Shown here piece after piece: positions 1 through 6,313 of a DNA stretch of 7,124 nucleotides. Each line of letters starts with the position of its first letter. Positions within the stretch are counted from its first letter, which is position 1. Source of the DNA: Crocinitomicaceae bacterium (GTDB lineage Bacteria > Bacteroidota > Bacteroidia > Flavobacteriales_D > Crocinitomicaceae); assembly GCA_024643585.1 (NCBI GenBank), contig JAHEMP010000119.1:1-7124 (forward strand), read 5' to 3'. Position numbers and translations under genes: made by a program. The notes below the pieces were generated by a model, which saw only the letters and a program-made list of their open reading frames with translations, made no database searches and had not been told where the DNA came from.

Positions 1-1
1 A

Positions 2-568
2 ACTGCTCCAGCTCAGGATATTTATATCATAGACACATTGAGTGCGAATTTGGATTGGACAACCATGAAAATGATCCATTCATCACATGATATGCAATTG
101 ATTGACCTAGGAAATGGAGTAATGAAGTTCAATTTCCCTGGAATATGGTTACCTGACAGTACGTCAAATGAGCCACTGAGTCACGGTGATTTGACGTATC
201 AAATTAAGGAAAAAGCGACAAACGGCTTAGGTTCCGAAATTCTGAACACAGCACATATTTATTTTGACTGGAATCCGGCAATTGTAACAAATACTACGTA
301 TAATGTAAACAGTGTATTATCCGTTAAAGAAAATCAATTAAGCAAAGTCGAAATGTATCCGAATCCATTCATGGGGTTAATCAACGTTTCATCATCTAAA
401 ATTATTGATGAAATTCTTATAACAGATTTGATGGGTAAGGAAATCTATAAATCAAAAGTAGACAATTACCAAATCCAATTGGACTTATCAAATACAGTTA
501 GTGGTGTATATTTAGTTAGAATTAAATCGAATAATGAAACTTCCACAAAACGTATTGTGAAAAAATAA
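2..568 (+). CDS. C-terminal part of a T9SS-secreted surface/extracellular protein (DUF7619-like domain plus type A sorting domain), 5' partial
   Basis: The frame is open to the left edge (first residues T-A-P-A-Q-D-I-Y-I-I-D-T-L), so this is the tail of a longer protein. The TTG at 38 is an internal Leu codon, not a start. About the first 95 visible residues resemble the conserved repeat domain that precedes the sorting tail in many Bacteroidota secreted proteins: the pattern 'IDTLSANLDWTT', then 'FPGIWLPDSTSNEPLSHG', then 'IYFDWNPAIVTNTTYN'. The last ~80 residues are a typical type A sorting domain: 'YPNPF', a beta-rich stretch, 'GVYLVRI', and a basic end (KRIVKK). From family knowledge, this tail directs export through the type IX system and is usually removed when the protein is attached to the surface or released. 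The catalytic or adhesive part lies outside the window, so the role of the whole protein cannot be told. The gene ends in TAA 25 bases before a strong terminator. Confidence 0.88.
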   Translation, partial: TAPAQDIYIIDTLSANLDWTTMKMIHSSHDMQLIDLGNGVMKFNFPGIWLPDSTSNEPLSHGDLTYQIKEKATNGLGSEILNTAHIYFDWNPAIVTNTTYNVNSVLSVKENQLSKVEMYPNPFMGLINVSSSKIIDEILITDLMGKEIYKSKVDNYQIQLDLSNTVSGVYLVRIKSNNETSTKRIVKK

Positions 569-592
569 AATAGCTTTTCTTAATAGTTTTTT

Positions 593-624
593 AAAGCCAA
601 TTCTTCGGAATTGGCTTTTTTTTT
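593..624 (+). terminator. Rho-independent terminator after the T9SS protein gene (UUCG tetraloop)
   Basis: A perfect 11-bp stem pairs 593-603 (AAAGCCAATTC) with 608-618 (GAATTGGCTTT). The loop is TTCG closed by C-G, the extra-stable cUUCGg tetraloop. A run of nine T's spans 616-624. It isolates the upstream gene from glnN. Confidence 0.93.
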
Positions 625-643
625 GAATTATTGTTAATTTCAA

Positions 644-698
644 AGGGGGTAAGTTGATAAAAAATCATTTTTTTTGAGTCTACCCCCTAAAAAATGAT
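644..698. promoter_or_regulatory. Long interrupted palindrome upstream of glnN, candidate operator
   Basis: A dyad is centred on C666. The outer arms AGGGGGTA (644-651) and TACCCCCT (681-688) are perfectly complementary over 8 bp. Inner arms 659-665 and 667-673 (AAAAAAT / ATTTTTT) pair over 7 bp around the same centre. Two more isolated symmetric pairs lie between them (657/675 and 655/677). A second perfect 10-bp inverted pair, ATCATTTTTT (664-673) with AAAAAATGAT (689-698), competes for the same bases. The element covers the expected -33 region of the glnN promoter and stops just before the -7 box, a position that suits a repressor or activator site. The regulator is unknown, and a role is inferred only from symmetry and position. 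Confidence 0.6.
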
Positions 699-707
699 GT
701 ACATTTG
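673..707 (+). promoter_or_regulatory. Bacteroidota-type promoter of glnN
   Basis: TACATTTG at 700-707 is an exact match to the TAnnTTTG -7 element recognised by the Bacteroidota primary sigma factor. TTTG at 673-676 could be the -33 element, but the 23-bp gap is at the long end of the usual range. The start codon lies 25 bases downstream of the -7 box, so the predicted 5' leader is only about 20 bases. Confidence 0.65.
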
Positions 708-732
708 TCGAAAATCTTAAAAAATTAAGAAA

Positions 733-2919
733 ATGGCAACAAAAAGAATGCAAGCTTACCAAGATGTTATGAGTCGAACTCCGAGAAAAATGGAATTTGA
801 CGGAAAAATTTCAGAAGTTTTCGGAGAAAATGTTTTTCACACAGAAATCATGCGTGAGTACCTTCCGAGTGAAGCATACAAGTCTATGATGGAATCCATT
901 CAAAGCGGTACCCGCTTGGACAGACGTATTGCAGATCAAGTTGCCTCAGCAATGAAAGATTGGGCAGTAACCAAAGGCGCTACGCATTATACGCACTGGT
1001 TTCAGCCATTAACAGGAACAACTGCAGAAAAACACGATGCATTCTTTAAACCAGTCGGTCCTGGTAGAGCAATTGAGCGTTTTGATGGAGACTTATTGGT
1101 TCAACAAGAGCCAGACGCATCTTCTTTCCCAAATGGGGGAATAAGAAATACTTTCGAAGCGCGTGGATATACGGCTTGGGATCCTTCTTCACCTGCATTC
1201 GTAATTAGCAAAACACTTTGTATTCCAACCATCTTTATTTCATATACGGGCGAAGCTTTGGATTATAAAATGCCTTTATTAAAAGCCCTTCACGCGGTGG
1301 ATGAAGCGGCAACTGCAGTATGTCAATATTTCGATAAAAACGTTCAAAAAGTACAAGCAACTTTGGGTTGGGAGCAAGAATATTTCTTGATTGATTCAGC
1401 ATTGTACAATGCACGTCCGGATATTATGATGACAGGTAGAGCTTTGTTTGGACATGCACCTGCGAAAGGACAGCAGTTAGACGACCATTATTTTGGATCC
1501 ATTCCGGAAAGAGCGACGAACTTTATGCGTGAGTTTGAGTACGAAGCAATCCGATTAGGAATTCCAGTTACAACGCGCCACAATGAAGTTGCACCGAATC
1601 AGTTTGAGTGTGCGCCTATATTCGAAGAATGTAACTTAGCGAATGACCATAACTTACTGTTAATGGACATAATGGAAAAAGTAGCAAGAAAACATGATTT
1701 CAGAGTTCTTTTGCACGAGAAACCATTTGCAGGAGTGAACGGGTCGGGTAAGCACAACAACTGGGCATTGGCTACAGATACTGGAGTTAATTTATTGGCG
1801 CCAGGAAAAAACCCTAAATCAAACTTGCAATTCTTGACTTTCTTTGTAAATACAATTAAAGCATTGCACGATAACGCGGATTTATTGCGCGCATGTATCG
1901 CAGGAGCAGGAAATGACCATCGTTTGGGTGCAAATGAAGCGCCTCCTGCTATAATCTCTGCTTTCATCGGAACTCAATTGACTCAAGCTTTAGACAATTT
2001 GGAGAAAAATGTGAAAGCCGGTAAAATGACGCCTGAGGATAAAACTGAATTGAAATTGAATATTGGTAAAATTCCACAAATCATTTTGGACAATACCGAT
2101 AGAAATAGAACTTCCCCGTTTGCCTTTACAGGAAACAAATTTGAATTCCGTGCAGTTGGTTCATCCGCAAACTGTTCATCCGCTATGATTGTTTTGAATA
2201 CGATCATGGCCAACCAATTGAAAGAATTTAAAGCTTCAGTTGATGGAAGAATGGAAAAAGGCGAAGGAAAAGACGAAGCAATTTTAAAAGAACTTCAGAT
2301 ATTAATTACGTCTTCTAAGAAAATTCGTTTCGAAGGAAATGGTTATGGAGAAGAGTGGGTTAAGGAAGCGAAAAAACGTGGATTGTCAAATTTAAAGGAT
2401 ACGCCGAGCGCCCTAAAAATCTGGGGAGACAAAAGTGTTGCTAAGTTATTTGATGACATGGGGGTATTAACGCCAAGAGAATTGCATGCGCGTCAAGAAA
2501 TAGAGTATGAGGCGTACGTATATAAAATCCAAATCGAGGCACGTTTAATGGGCGATTTGGCTTTGAATCACATTCTTCCGGCTGTTATTGAGTACCAAAA
2601 CAAATTGTTAAGTAACGTACAGAGGATGTATGACGTCCTTGGAGAAAAACAAGGCAAGGTGGCATGTGATGCACAATTGGATCTAATCATGAGAACCTCC
2701 GTTCACATGAACAAAATGAAAGATGCTTGTGATAAAATGTTGGTAGATAGAAAAGACGCCAATAAAATCGCGGATATCGAGAAACGAGCGCGCGTTTATT
2801 GCGACAAAGTAAAAGCTCATTTTGATGAAATCCGCTACCACGCTGATAAATTAGAAATACTAGTTGATGATGAACTTTGGCCTTTGCCAAAATTCAGAGA
2901 GATGCTTTGGACAAGATAA
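733..2919 (+). CDS. glnN: Glutamine synthetase type III (GSIII)
   Basis: ATP-dependent ligation of ammonia to glutamate in the cytoplasm, giving glutamine; this is the main ammonia-assimilating step. The 728-residue length matches GSIII (about 700-730), far above GSI or GSII (roughly 350-470). The early part carries the GSIII signature FPNGGIRNTFEARGYTAWDP. Catalytic-site motifs follow in order: GWEQEYF with E214 and E216 (metal ligands by family analogy), NEVAPNQFE (N284-E292), NGSGKHNNW (N336-W344, ATP/glutamate region), NDHRLGANEAPP (N394-P405), DRNRTSPFAF (from D456) and NKFEFRAVGSSAN (E471, R473). The helical C-terminal region beyond about residue 500 is also GSIII-typical. The ATG at 733 gives the conserved family N-terminus (ATKRMQAYQDV) and sits 25 bases after a -7 box. 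The gene is monocistronic, bounded by terminators on both sides. Nitrogen control is plausible through the upstream dyad but is not shown. All expected motifs are intact. Confidence 0.97.
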   Translation: MATKRMQAYQDVMSRTPRKMEFDGKISEVFGENVFHTEIMREYLPSEAYKSMMESIQSGTRLDRRIADQVASAMKDWAVTKGATHYTHWFQPLTGTTAEKHDAFFKPVGPGRAIERFDGDLLVQQEPDASSFPNGGIRNTFEARGYTAWDPSSPAFVISKTLCIPTIFISYTGEALDYKMPLLKALHAVDEAATAVCQYFDKNVQKVQATLGWEQEYFLIDSALYNARPDIMMTGRALFGHAPAKGQQLDDHYFGSIPERATNFMREFEYEAIRLGIPVTTRHNEVAPNQFECAPIFEECNLANDHNLLLMDIMEKVARKHDFRVLLHEKPFAGVNGSGKHNNWALATDTGVNLLAPGKNPKSNLQFLTFFVNTIKALHDNADLLRACIAGAGNDHRLGANEAPPAIISAFIGTQLTQALDNLEKNVKAGKMTPEDKTELKLNIGKIPQIILDNTDRNRTSPFAFTGNKFEFRAVGSSANCSSAMIVLNTIMANQLKEFKASVDGRMEKGEGKDEAILKELQILITSSKKIRFEGNGYGEEWVKEAKKRGLSNLKDTPSALKIWGDKSVAKLFDDMGVLTPRELHARQEIEYEAYVYKIQIEARLMGDLALNHILPAVIEYQNKLLSNVQRMYDVLGEKQGKVACDAQLDLIMRTSVHMNKMKDACDKMLVDRKDANKIADIEKRARVYCDKVKAHFDEIRYHADKLEILVDDELWPLPKFREMLWTR

Positions 2920-2936
2920 GACGTTGAATAACATAT

Positions 2937-2969
2937 AAAAAAGAGCCGTTTTTCTTCGGCTCTTTTTTT
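2937..2969 (+). terminator. Rho-independent terminator of glnN
   Basis: The stem GAGCCG (2943-2948) / CGGCTC (2957-2962) is extended by AAAAAA (2937-2942) against TTTTTT (2963-2968), giving 12 pairs with an 8-base loop. The T-run continues to 2969. It starts 17 bases after the glnN stop. Confidence 0.92.
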
Positions 2970-3006
2970 ATGTTTAGGAGTATGACGAGTGGTTGAGTTT
3001 TTTTTC

Positions 3007-3014
3007 TACTTTTG
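3007..3014 (+). promoter_or_regulatory. Bacteroidota -7 box of the response-regulator gene
   Basis: TACTTTTG matches TAnnTTTG exactly. I find no good TTG -33 element 17-23 bases upstream. The box lies 38 bases before the ATG at 3053 and downstream of the in-frame TTG at 2993, which argues for the ATG as the real start. Confidence 0.5.
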
Positions 3015-3052
3015 TCTTATCTATATTTAATCTAAATAAGAAATCAAAAAAA

Positions 3053-3730
3053 ATGAGGGTCGTAATTGCGGACAACAATGATATCGTTTTAGTTGGGTTA
3101 CAAAGTATTTTGCACGCCGAAAAGGGTATCGACATTGTAGGTGAGGCCCGAAACAATGAGCAATTGCTAATTCTTCTAAAACAGTTCGAATCCGATGTTT
3201 TGTTGATTGATTACACCGCTCATGGTTTTGATATTGATATAATTCCAAAAATTTTGACCAAATATCCTAACATGGGTATTTTGGCTATAACTCCCGAACA
3301 GTCGGCCAATACATTGATTCACGCCCTAAGAAGTGGCGTAAAGTCCTACATCAAAAAGGATTGTGACGTTGCAGAAATTGTTGATGCAGTCCGAGAAACA
3401 GCAAAAGGGGCCAAATTCTTTTGTGGTCAAATTTTGGAAACGATTCAAAAAGCTGCAATTGACGTAAATGACATGGATTTGGAATCATTCACCTGTTCAC
3501 CAGTCATTTTAACGGAAAGAGAAAACGAAATTATTGTTTGGATTGCGGAGGGGTATACCAACGCACAAATAGCAGAAAAGCTATTTATCTCTAATCATAC
3601 CGTTAATACACATAGAAAAAATATTATGACAAAATTAGGTGTGAAAAACACAGCGGGTATAGTCATGTATGCTGTTAAAACGGAACTGGTTAAACCGAAC
3701 AAGTTCTTGTTTAGCTCGGAAAATGCCTAA
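3053..3730 (+). CDS. NarL/LuxR-family response regulator (REC + HTH), orphan
   Basis: 225 residues. The N-terminal receiver domain (about 1-120) has the predicted phosphoacceptor D53 (LLIDY), the switch residue T80 (LAIT) and the conserved Lys K102 (YIKKD). The C-terminal LuxR-type HTH (about 150-212) shows LTERENEII, then GYTNAQIAEKLFIS, then HTVNTHRKNIMTKLGV, the recognition-helix signature. It is therefore a cytoplasmic DNA-binding regulator, presumably phosphorylated by a histidine kinase, but no kinase gene is adjacent. The acidic pocket reads A-D7-N8-N9-D10 where the family usually has two adjacent acidic residues (ADDH-type), so metal binding or phosphorylation may differ. I chose the ATG at 3053 because the receiver strand 'MRVVIADN' starts directly there; an upstream TTG at 2993 would add 20 unrelated residues and overlap the promoter. 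Targets are unknown. The gene lies alone between glnN and the pdh operon. Confidence 0.93.
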   Translation: MRVVIADNNDIVLVGLQSILHAEKGIDIVGEARNNEQLLILLKQFESDVLLIDYTAHGFDIDIIPKILTKYPNMGILAITPEQSANTLIHALRSGVKSYIKKDCDVAEIVDAVRETAKGAKFFCGQILETIQKAAIDVNDMDLESFTCSPVILTERENEIIVWIAEGYTNAQIAEKLFISNHTVNTHRKNIMTKLGVKNTAGIVMYAVKTELVKPNKFLFSSENA

Positions 3731-3759
3731 AAGCTTATAATTAAAGGCATTCAATTTTT
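3722..3759 (+). terminator. Possible terminator overlapping the response-regulator stop codon
   Basis: AATGCCT (3722-3728) pairs with AGGCATT (3745-3751) across a 16-base AT-rich loop, followed by CAATTTTT (3752-3759). The 5' arm includes the last codons and the first base of the TAA stop. The stem is only 7 bp and the loop is large, so it is weaker than the other terminators here. Confidence 0.45.
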
Positions 3760-3783
3760 GACTTTTCACAAAATCTTTAACAT

Positions 3784-3819
3784 CAAATTACAATTTCTTC
3801 AGTTTTAAGTTGCAATTGG
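3784..3819. repeat. Imperfect inverted repeat in the gap before pdhA
   Basis: CAAATTACAATTT (3784-3796) and AAGTTGCAATTGG (3807-3819) pair at 10 of 13 positions plus one G-T wobble, around a 10-base spacer. It lies about 58 bases upstream of the pdhA -7 box. It could be an operator half-site pair or a chance feature of AT-rich DNA. I see nothing else in the 182-base gap apart from this, the hairpin at its left end and the promoter at its right end. Confidence 0.3.
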
Positions 3820-3876
3820 CCTGTTTTCTAACAATGCTTTCTTAAAATCTTAAATACGTAAATACAATCTTCTTAC

Positions 3877-3884
3877 TATATTTG
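3877..3884 (+). promoter_or_regulatory. Bacteroidota -7 box of the pdhA-pdhC operon
   Basis: TATATTTG matches TAnnTTTG exactly and ends 28 bases before the pdhA ATG. No clear TTG -33 element lies 17-23 bases upstream; that region is TTAAATACGTAAATAC-like. Activator dependence is possible but not shown. Confidence 0.55.
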
Positions 3885-3912
3885 TCAATTCTATTTTTAA
3901 CAAAATAATTAC

Positions 3913-4965
3913 ATGGCAACCAAAGCACCAAAAAAGCCAAGCGCATCAACCGTTAAATCAAAAGCGGAGAAAGTAAATAAGTTCTCAAAAGAAACGTATT
4001 TGAAATGGTACAAAGACATGTTACTTATCCGAAAATTTGAGGAGAAAACAGGTCAGCTATACATCCAACAAAAATTCGGAGGATTTTGCCACTTATATAT
4101 CGGTCAAGAAGCCATTGTCGCAGGAACCGCAAGTGCATGCAAAGCTGGAGATAAACACATGACCGCTTATCGAGATCACGCTCATCCAATTGCTTTAGGA
4201 ACGGACCCAAGAGTATTGATGGCCGAACTTTATGGCCGAACAACCGGATGCTCAAAAGGTAAAGGAGGTTCAATGCACTTTTTTGATAAAGAAAAAGGGT
4301 TCATGGGTGGACACGGAATTGTGGGTGCTCAAATTGCAATGGGAGCAGGCGTAGGCTTCGCTGAGAAGTATGCAGGAACAGATAACGTTGCTGTTGTTTC
4401 CATGGGAGATGGTGCTGTGCGTCAAGGTGCACTTCATGAGACATTTAATATGGCTATGTTGTGGAAATTGCCGGTTATTTTCATAATTGAAAATAACAAT
4501 TATGCCATGGGAACTTCTGTCGAAAGAACGACGAATGTTCAAGACTTATCTAAAATTGGTCTTTCCTATGAAATGCCATCAAAGATTGTGAATGGAATGC
4601 GTCCAGAAGCTGTGCACGAAGCAATTGCAGAAGCAGCGGAGAGAGGCAGAAAAGGGGATGGACCAACTTTGTTGGATATCAGAACCTATAGATACAAGGG
4701 ACATTCAATGTCTGACCCACAAAAATATAGAACAAAAGAAGAGGTTGCTGAATGGATGGAACAAGATCCAATCGAGCATTGTTTAAATGTTATCCGAGAA
4801 AATAAATGGATGACAGAAAAACAAATTGATGAGGTTTCTGAATGGGTGAAAAAAGAGGTTGATGAATCAGTAGAATTTGCTGAAAACTCACCATACCCAG
4901 AAGGTAAAGATTTGTATGATGATATCTACAAAGAACCAGACTACCCTTATATAATTGAATATTAA
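3913..4965 (+). CDS. pdhA: Pyruvate dehydrogenase E1 component, alpha subunit
   Basis: The thiamine-diphosphate-dependent E1 alpha chain decarboxylates pyruvate and, with E1-beta, reductively acetylates the lipoyl group of E2, feeding acetyl-CoA to the TCA cycle. The 350 residues are a full-length alpha subunit of the heterotetrameric (mitochondrial-like) type. Visible motifs: HLYIGQEA (60-67), TAYRDHAHP (84-92), GKGGSMHFF (116-124), the ThDP/Mg motif G165-D166-G167 followed 26 residues later by N194-N195, ENNNYAMGTS (193-202), and the loop RYKGHSMSDP, whose serines correspond to the regulatory phosphorylation sites of mitochondrial E1-alpha. The pyruvate rather than branched-chain assignment rests on overall resemblance and on the E2 gene 21 bases downstream. 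Residues 1-23 are a Lys/Ala/Pro/Ser-rich extension before the family core (FSKETYLKWYKDMLL). The E1-beta gene is not adjacent and must be elsewhere. Confidence 0.95.
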   Translation: MATKAPKKPSASTVKSKAEKVNKFSKETYLKWYKDMLLIRKFEEKTGQLYIQQKFGGFCHLYIGQEAIVAGTASACKAGDKHMTAYRDHAHPIALGTDPRVLMAELYGRTTGCSKGKGGSMHFFDKEKGFMGGHGIVGAQIAMGAGVGFAEKYAGTDNVAVVSMGDGAVRQGALHETFNMAMLWKLPVIFIIENNNYAMGTSVERTTNVQDLSKIGLSYEMPSKIVNGMRPEAVHEAIAEAAERGRKGDGPTLLDIRTYRYKGHSMSDPQKYRTKEEVAEWMEQDPIEHCLNVIRENKWMTEKQIDEVSEWVKKEVDESVEFAENSPYPEGKDLYDDIYKEPDYPYIIEY

Positions 4966-4986
4966 TCGAATAGAGAAATAAAGAAT

Positions 4987-6267
4987 ATGGCGGAAATTAT
5001 TTATATGCCTAAGTTGAGTGACACTATGACGGAAGGTGTCGTTGCAGATTGGTTGAAAAAAGTAGGAGACACTGTTGCTTCAGGCGAATTGTTGGCCGAA
5101 ATTGAAACAGATAAAGCGACAATGGAATTTGAATCCTTCTACGATGGAATATTGTTGCACATTGGTGTGGAAAAAGGGCAGGGAGCACCTGTTAATTCTG
5201 TTTTAGCCATTATTGGTGAAAAAGGAGAAGATGTACAGGCTATTTTGGCTAATGCAACTCCAGGAAGGGACTCAGCTGTCGTTACTGCGCCATCACAACC
5301 TGAAGAAGCAAAAACAGAAGTTTTTGCAGCGCCAGCACCTAGTCCTGCACCGGTCGAAGTTGCTCCAGTTCAAAACTCAGTTTCTTCTTCGAATGGATCA
5401 AATGATGGGCGGGTAATGGCAAGTCCATTAGCAAAAAAATTAGCAGAAGATAAAGGAATTGATATCTCACAAGTGGCTGGTACCGGCGAAAATGGTCGAG
5501 TTGTAAAGCGAGATGTTGATCATTTTGTTCCTTATACGCCGGCAGCGAGTAGACCCGCTTATGTATCATCTGCTCCAAGTGGCACGGAATCTTACACAGA
5601 AGTTCCTAATTCGCAAATGCGCAAGGCAATTGCAAAAACATTATCTGCCTCTAAGTTTTCCGCACCTCACTTCTATTTAAAAATGGAAGTGGACATGGAC
5701 AATGCAATTACTTCTCGTGCAGCTATAAACGCTCAAGAAGGCGTTAAAGTGTCGTTTAATGATATCGTTATTAAGGCCGTAGCTGTGGCGTTGAGAAGAC
5801 ATCCTAAAGTTAATGCTGATTGGATGGGTGAATCTATTCGATATAACAACCATATTCATGTGGGTGTCGCTGTAGCTGTTGAAGACGGTTTGGTAGTTCC
5901 TGTTGTAAAATTCGCCGATACCAAAGGTATAGCCCAATTAGGAGACGAAATAAAAGATTTGGCTTCCAGAGCAAGAGATAAAAAAATCAAACCAGAAGAA
6001 ATGCAAGGTGGAACCTTCGCTGTTTCTAACTTGGGCATGTATGGAATAGAAGATTTTACTTCTATTATCAATCCACCGAACGGATGTATTCTATCTGTTG
6101 GTCAAATAAAGTCTACACCAGTGGTAAAAAACGGAGAGATTGTTCCAGGAAACGTTATGAAATTAAGTTTGTCTTGTGATCATCGCGTAGTGGATGGCGC
6201 TATAGGTTCGGCATTCTTGAAAACATTGAAAGAACTATTGGAAAATCCAGTTACAATGTTAATTTAA
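4987..6267 (+). CDS. pdhC: Dihydrolipoamide acetyltransferase (E2) of pyruvate dehydrogenase
   Basis: The E2 core transfers the acetyl group from its lipoyl arm to CoA and scaffolds E1 and E3. Domains in order: one lipoyl domain (about 1-80) with lipoyl Lys K43 in ETDKATMEF; an Ala/Pro/Ser-rich mobile linker (about 90-140); a peripheral-subunit-binding domain (142-180, RVMASPLAKKLAED...GTGENGRVVKRDV); a second short linker; and the catalytic acyltransferase domain (about 205-426), ending in DHRVVDG with H399 and D403 as the catalytic pair and ENPVTML at the C-terminus. The 426-residue length fits a one-lipoyl E2. It is co-transcribed with pdhA across a 21-base gap. The upstream sequence is A/G-rich (AGAGAAATAAAG), with no strong Shine-Dalgarno. 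A branched-chain or 2-oxoglutarate E2 is a less likely alternative, given the MPKLSDTMTEG start and the PDH-type neighbour. Confidence 0.94.
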   Translation: MAEIIYMPKLSDTMTEGVVADWLKKVGDTVASGELLAEIETDKATMEFESFYDGILLHIGVEKGQGAPVNSVLAIIGEKGEDVQAILANATPGRDSAVVTAPSQPEEAKTEVFAAPAPSPAPVEVAPVQNSVSSSNGSNDGRVMASPLAKKLAEDKGIDISQVAGTGENGRVVKRDVDHFVPYTPAASRPAYVSSAPSGTESYTEVPNSQMRKAIAKTLSASKFSAPHFYLKMEVDMDNAITSRAAINAQEGVKVSFNDIVIKAVAVALRRHPKVNADWMGESIRYNNHIHVGVAVAVEDGLVVPVVKFADTKGIAQLGDEIKDLASRARDKKIKPEEMQGGTFAVSNLGMYGIEDFTSIINPPNGCILSVGQIKSTPVVKNGEIVPGNVMKLSLSCDHRVVDGAIGSAFLKTLKELLENPVTMLI

Positions 6268-6283
6268 TTAAAATAATAAATTG

Positions 6284-6313
6284 AAAGCCAGGTTTTTAAA
6301 TCTGGCTTTTTTT
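6284..6313 (+). terminator. Terminator between convergent pdhC and the DUF1684 gene, probably bidirectional
   Basis: AAAGCCAG (6284-6291) pairs with CTGGCTTT (6302-6309), extended inward by a G-T wobble and two A-T pairs to leave a 4-base loop. The plus-strand T-run is 6307-6313. On the minus strand the stem is followed by T-rich CAATTTATTATTTT, so it may also end the convergent transcript, whose stop codon is at 6312-6314, within the T-run. Confidence 0.88.

Noticed and set aside
38..568. TTG at 38 as the start of a short 176-residue protein
   Set aside because: The frame is open upstream to base 2 and the residues before it (APAQDIYIIDT) continue the conserved domain, so the gene is truncated by the window edge.
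593..618. The strong hairpin before glnN as part of a riboswitch or attenuator for glnN
   Set aside because: It lies upstream of the glnN promoter, directly after the preceding gene, and has the full form of an ordinary terminator with a T-run.
716..729. CTTAA/TTAAG mini-hairpin just before the glnN start
   Set aside because: Only five AT-rich pairs around a 4-base loop; too weak to claim a regulatory role.
1599..2890. Minus-strand open frames inside glnN (1599-1967, 1983-2213, 2687-2890)
   Set aside because: They lie wholly within a strongly conserved gene, their translations resemble no family I know, and no promoter or start context is evident.
2993..3052. TTG at 2993 as the start of the response regulator
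   Set aside because: It adds 20 residues unrelated to the receiver fold, and the -7 box at 3007-3014 lies inside the added part; the ATG at 3053 begins exactly at the first receiver strand.
711..3853. Shared 10-mer AAAATCTTAA at 711-720 and 3844-3853 as a common regulatory site
   Set aside because: It lies downstream of the -7 box in one case and upstream in the other, and such an AT-only-like word is expected by chance in this composition.
4025..6071. Open frames in other phases within pdhA and pdhC (for example minus 4025-4273, 4270-4542, 5339-5578, 5677-5937, 5856-6071; plus 4592-4786, 5213-5416)
   Set aside because: All overlap conserved coding sequence in another frame and give low-complexity or unfamiliar translations.
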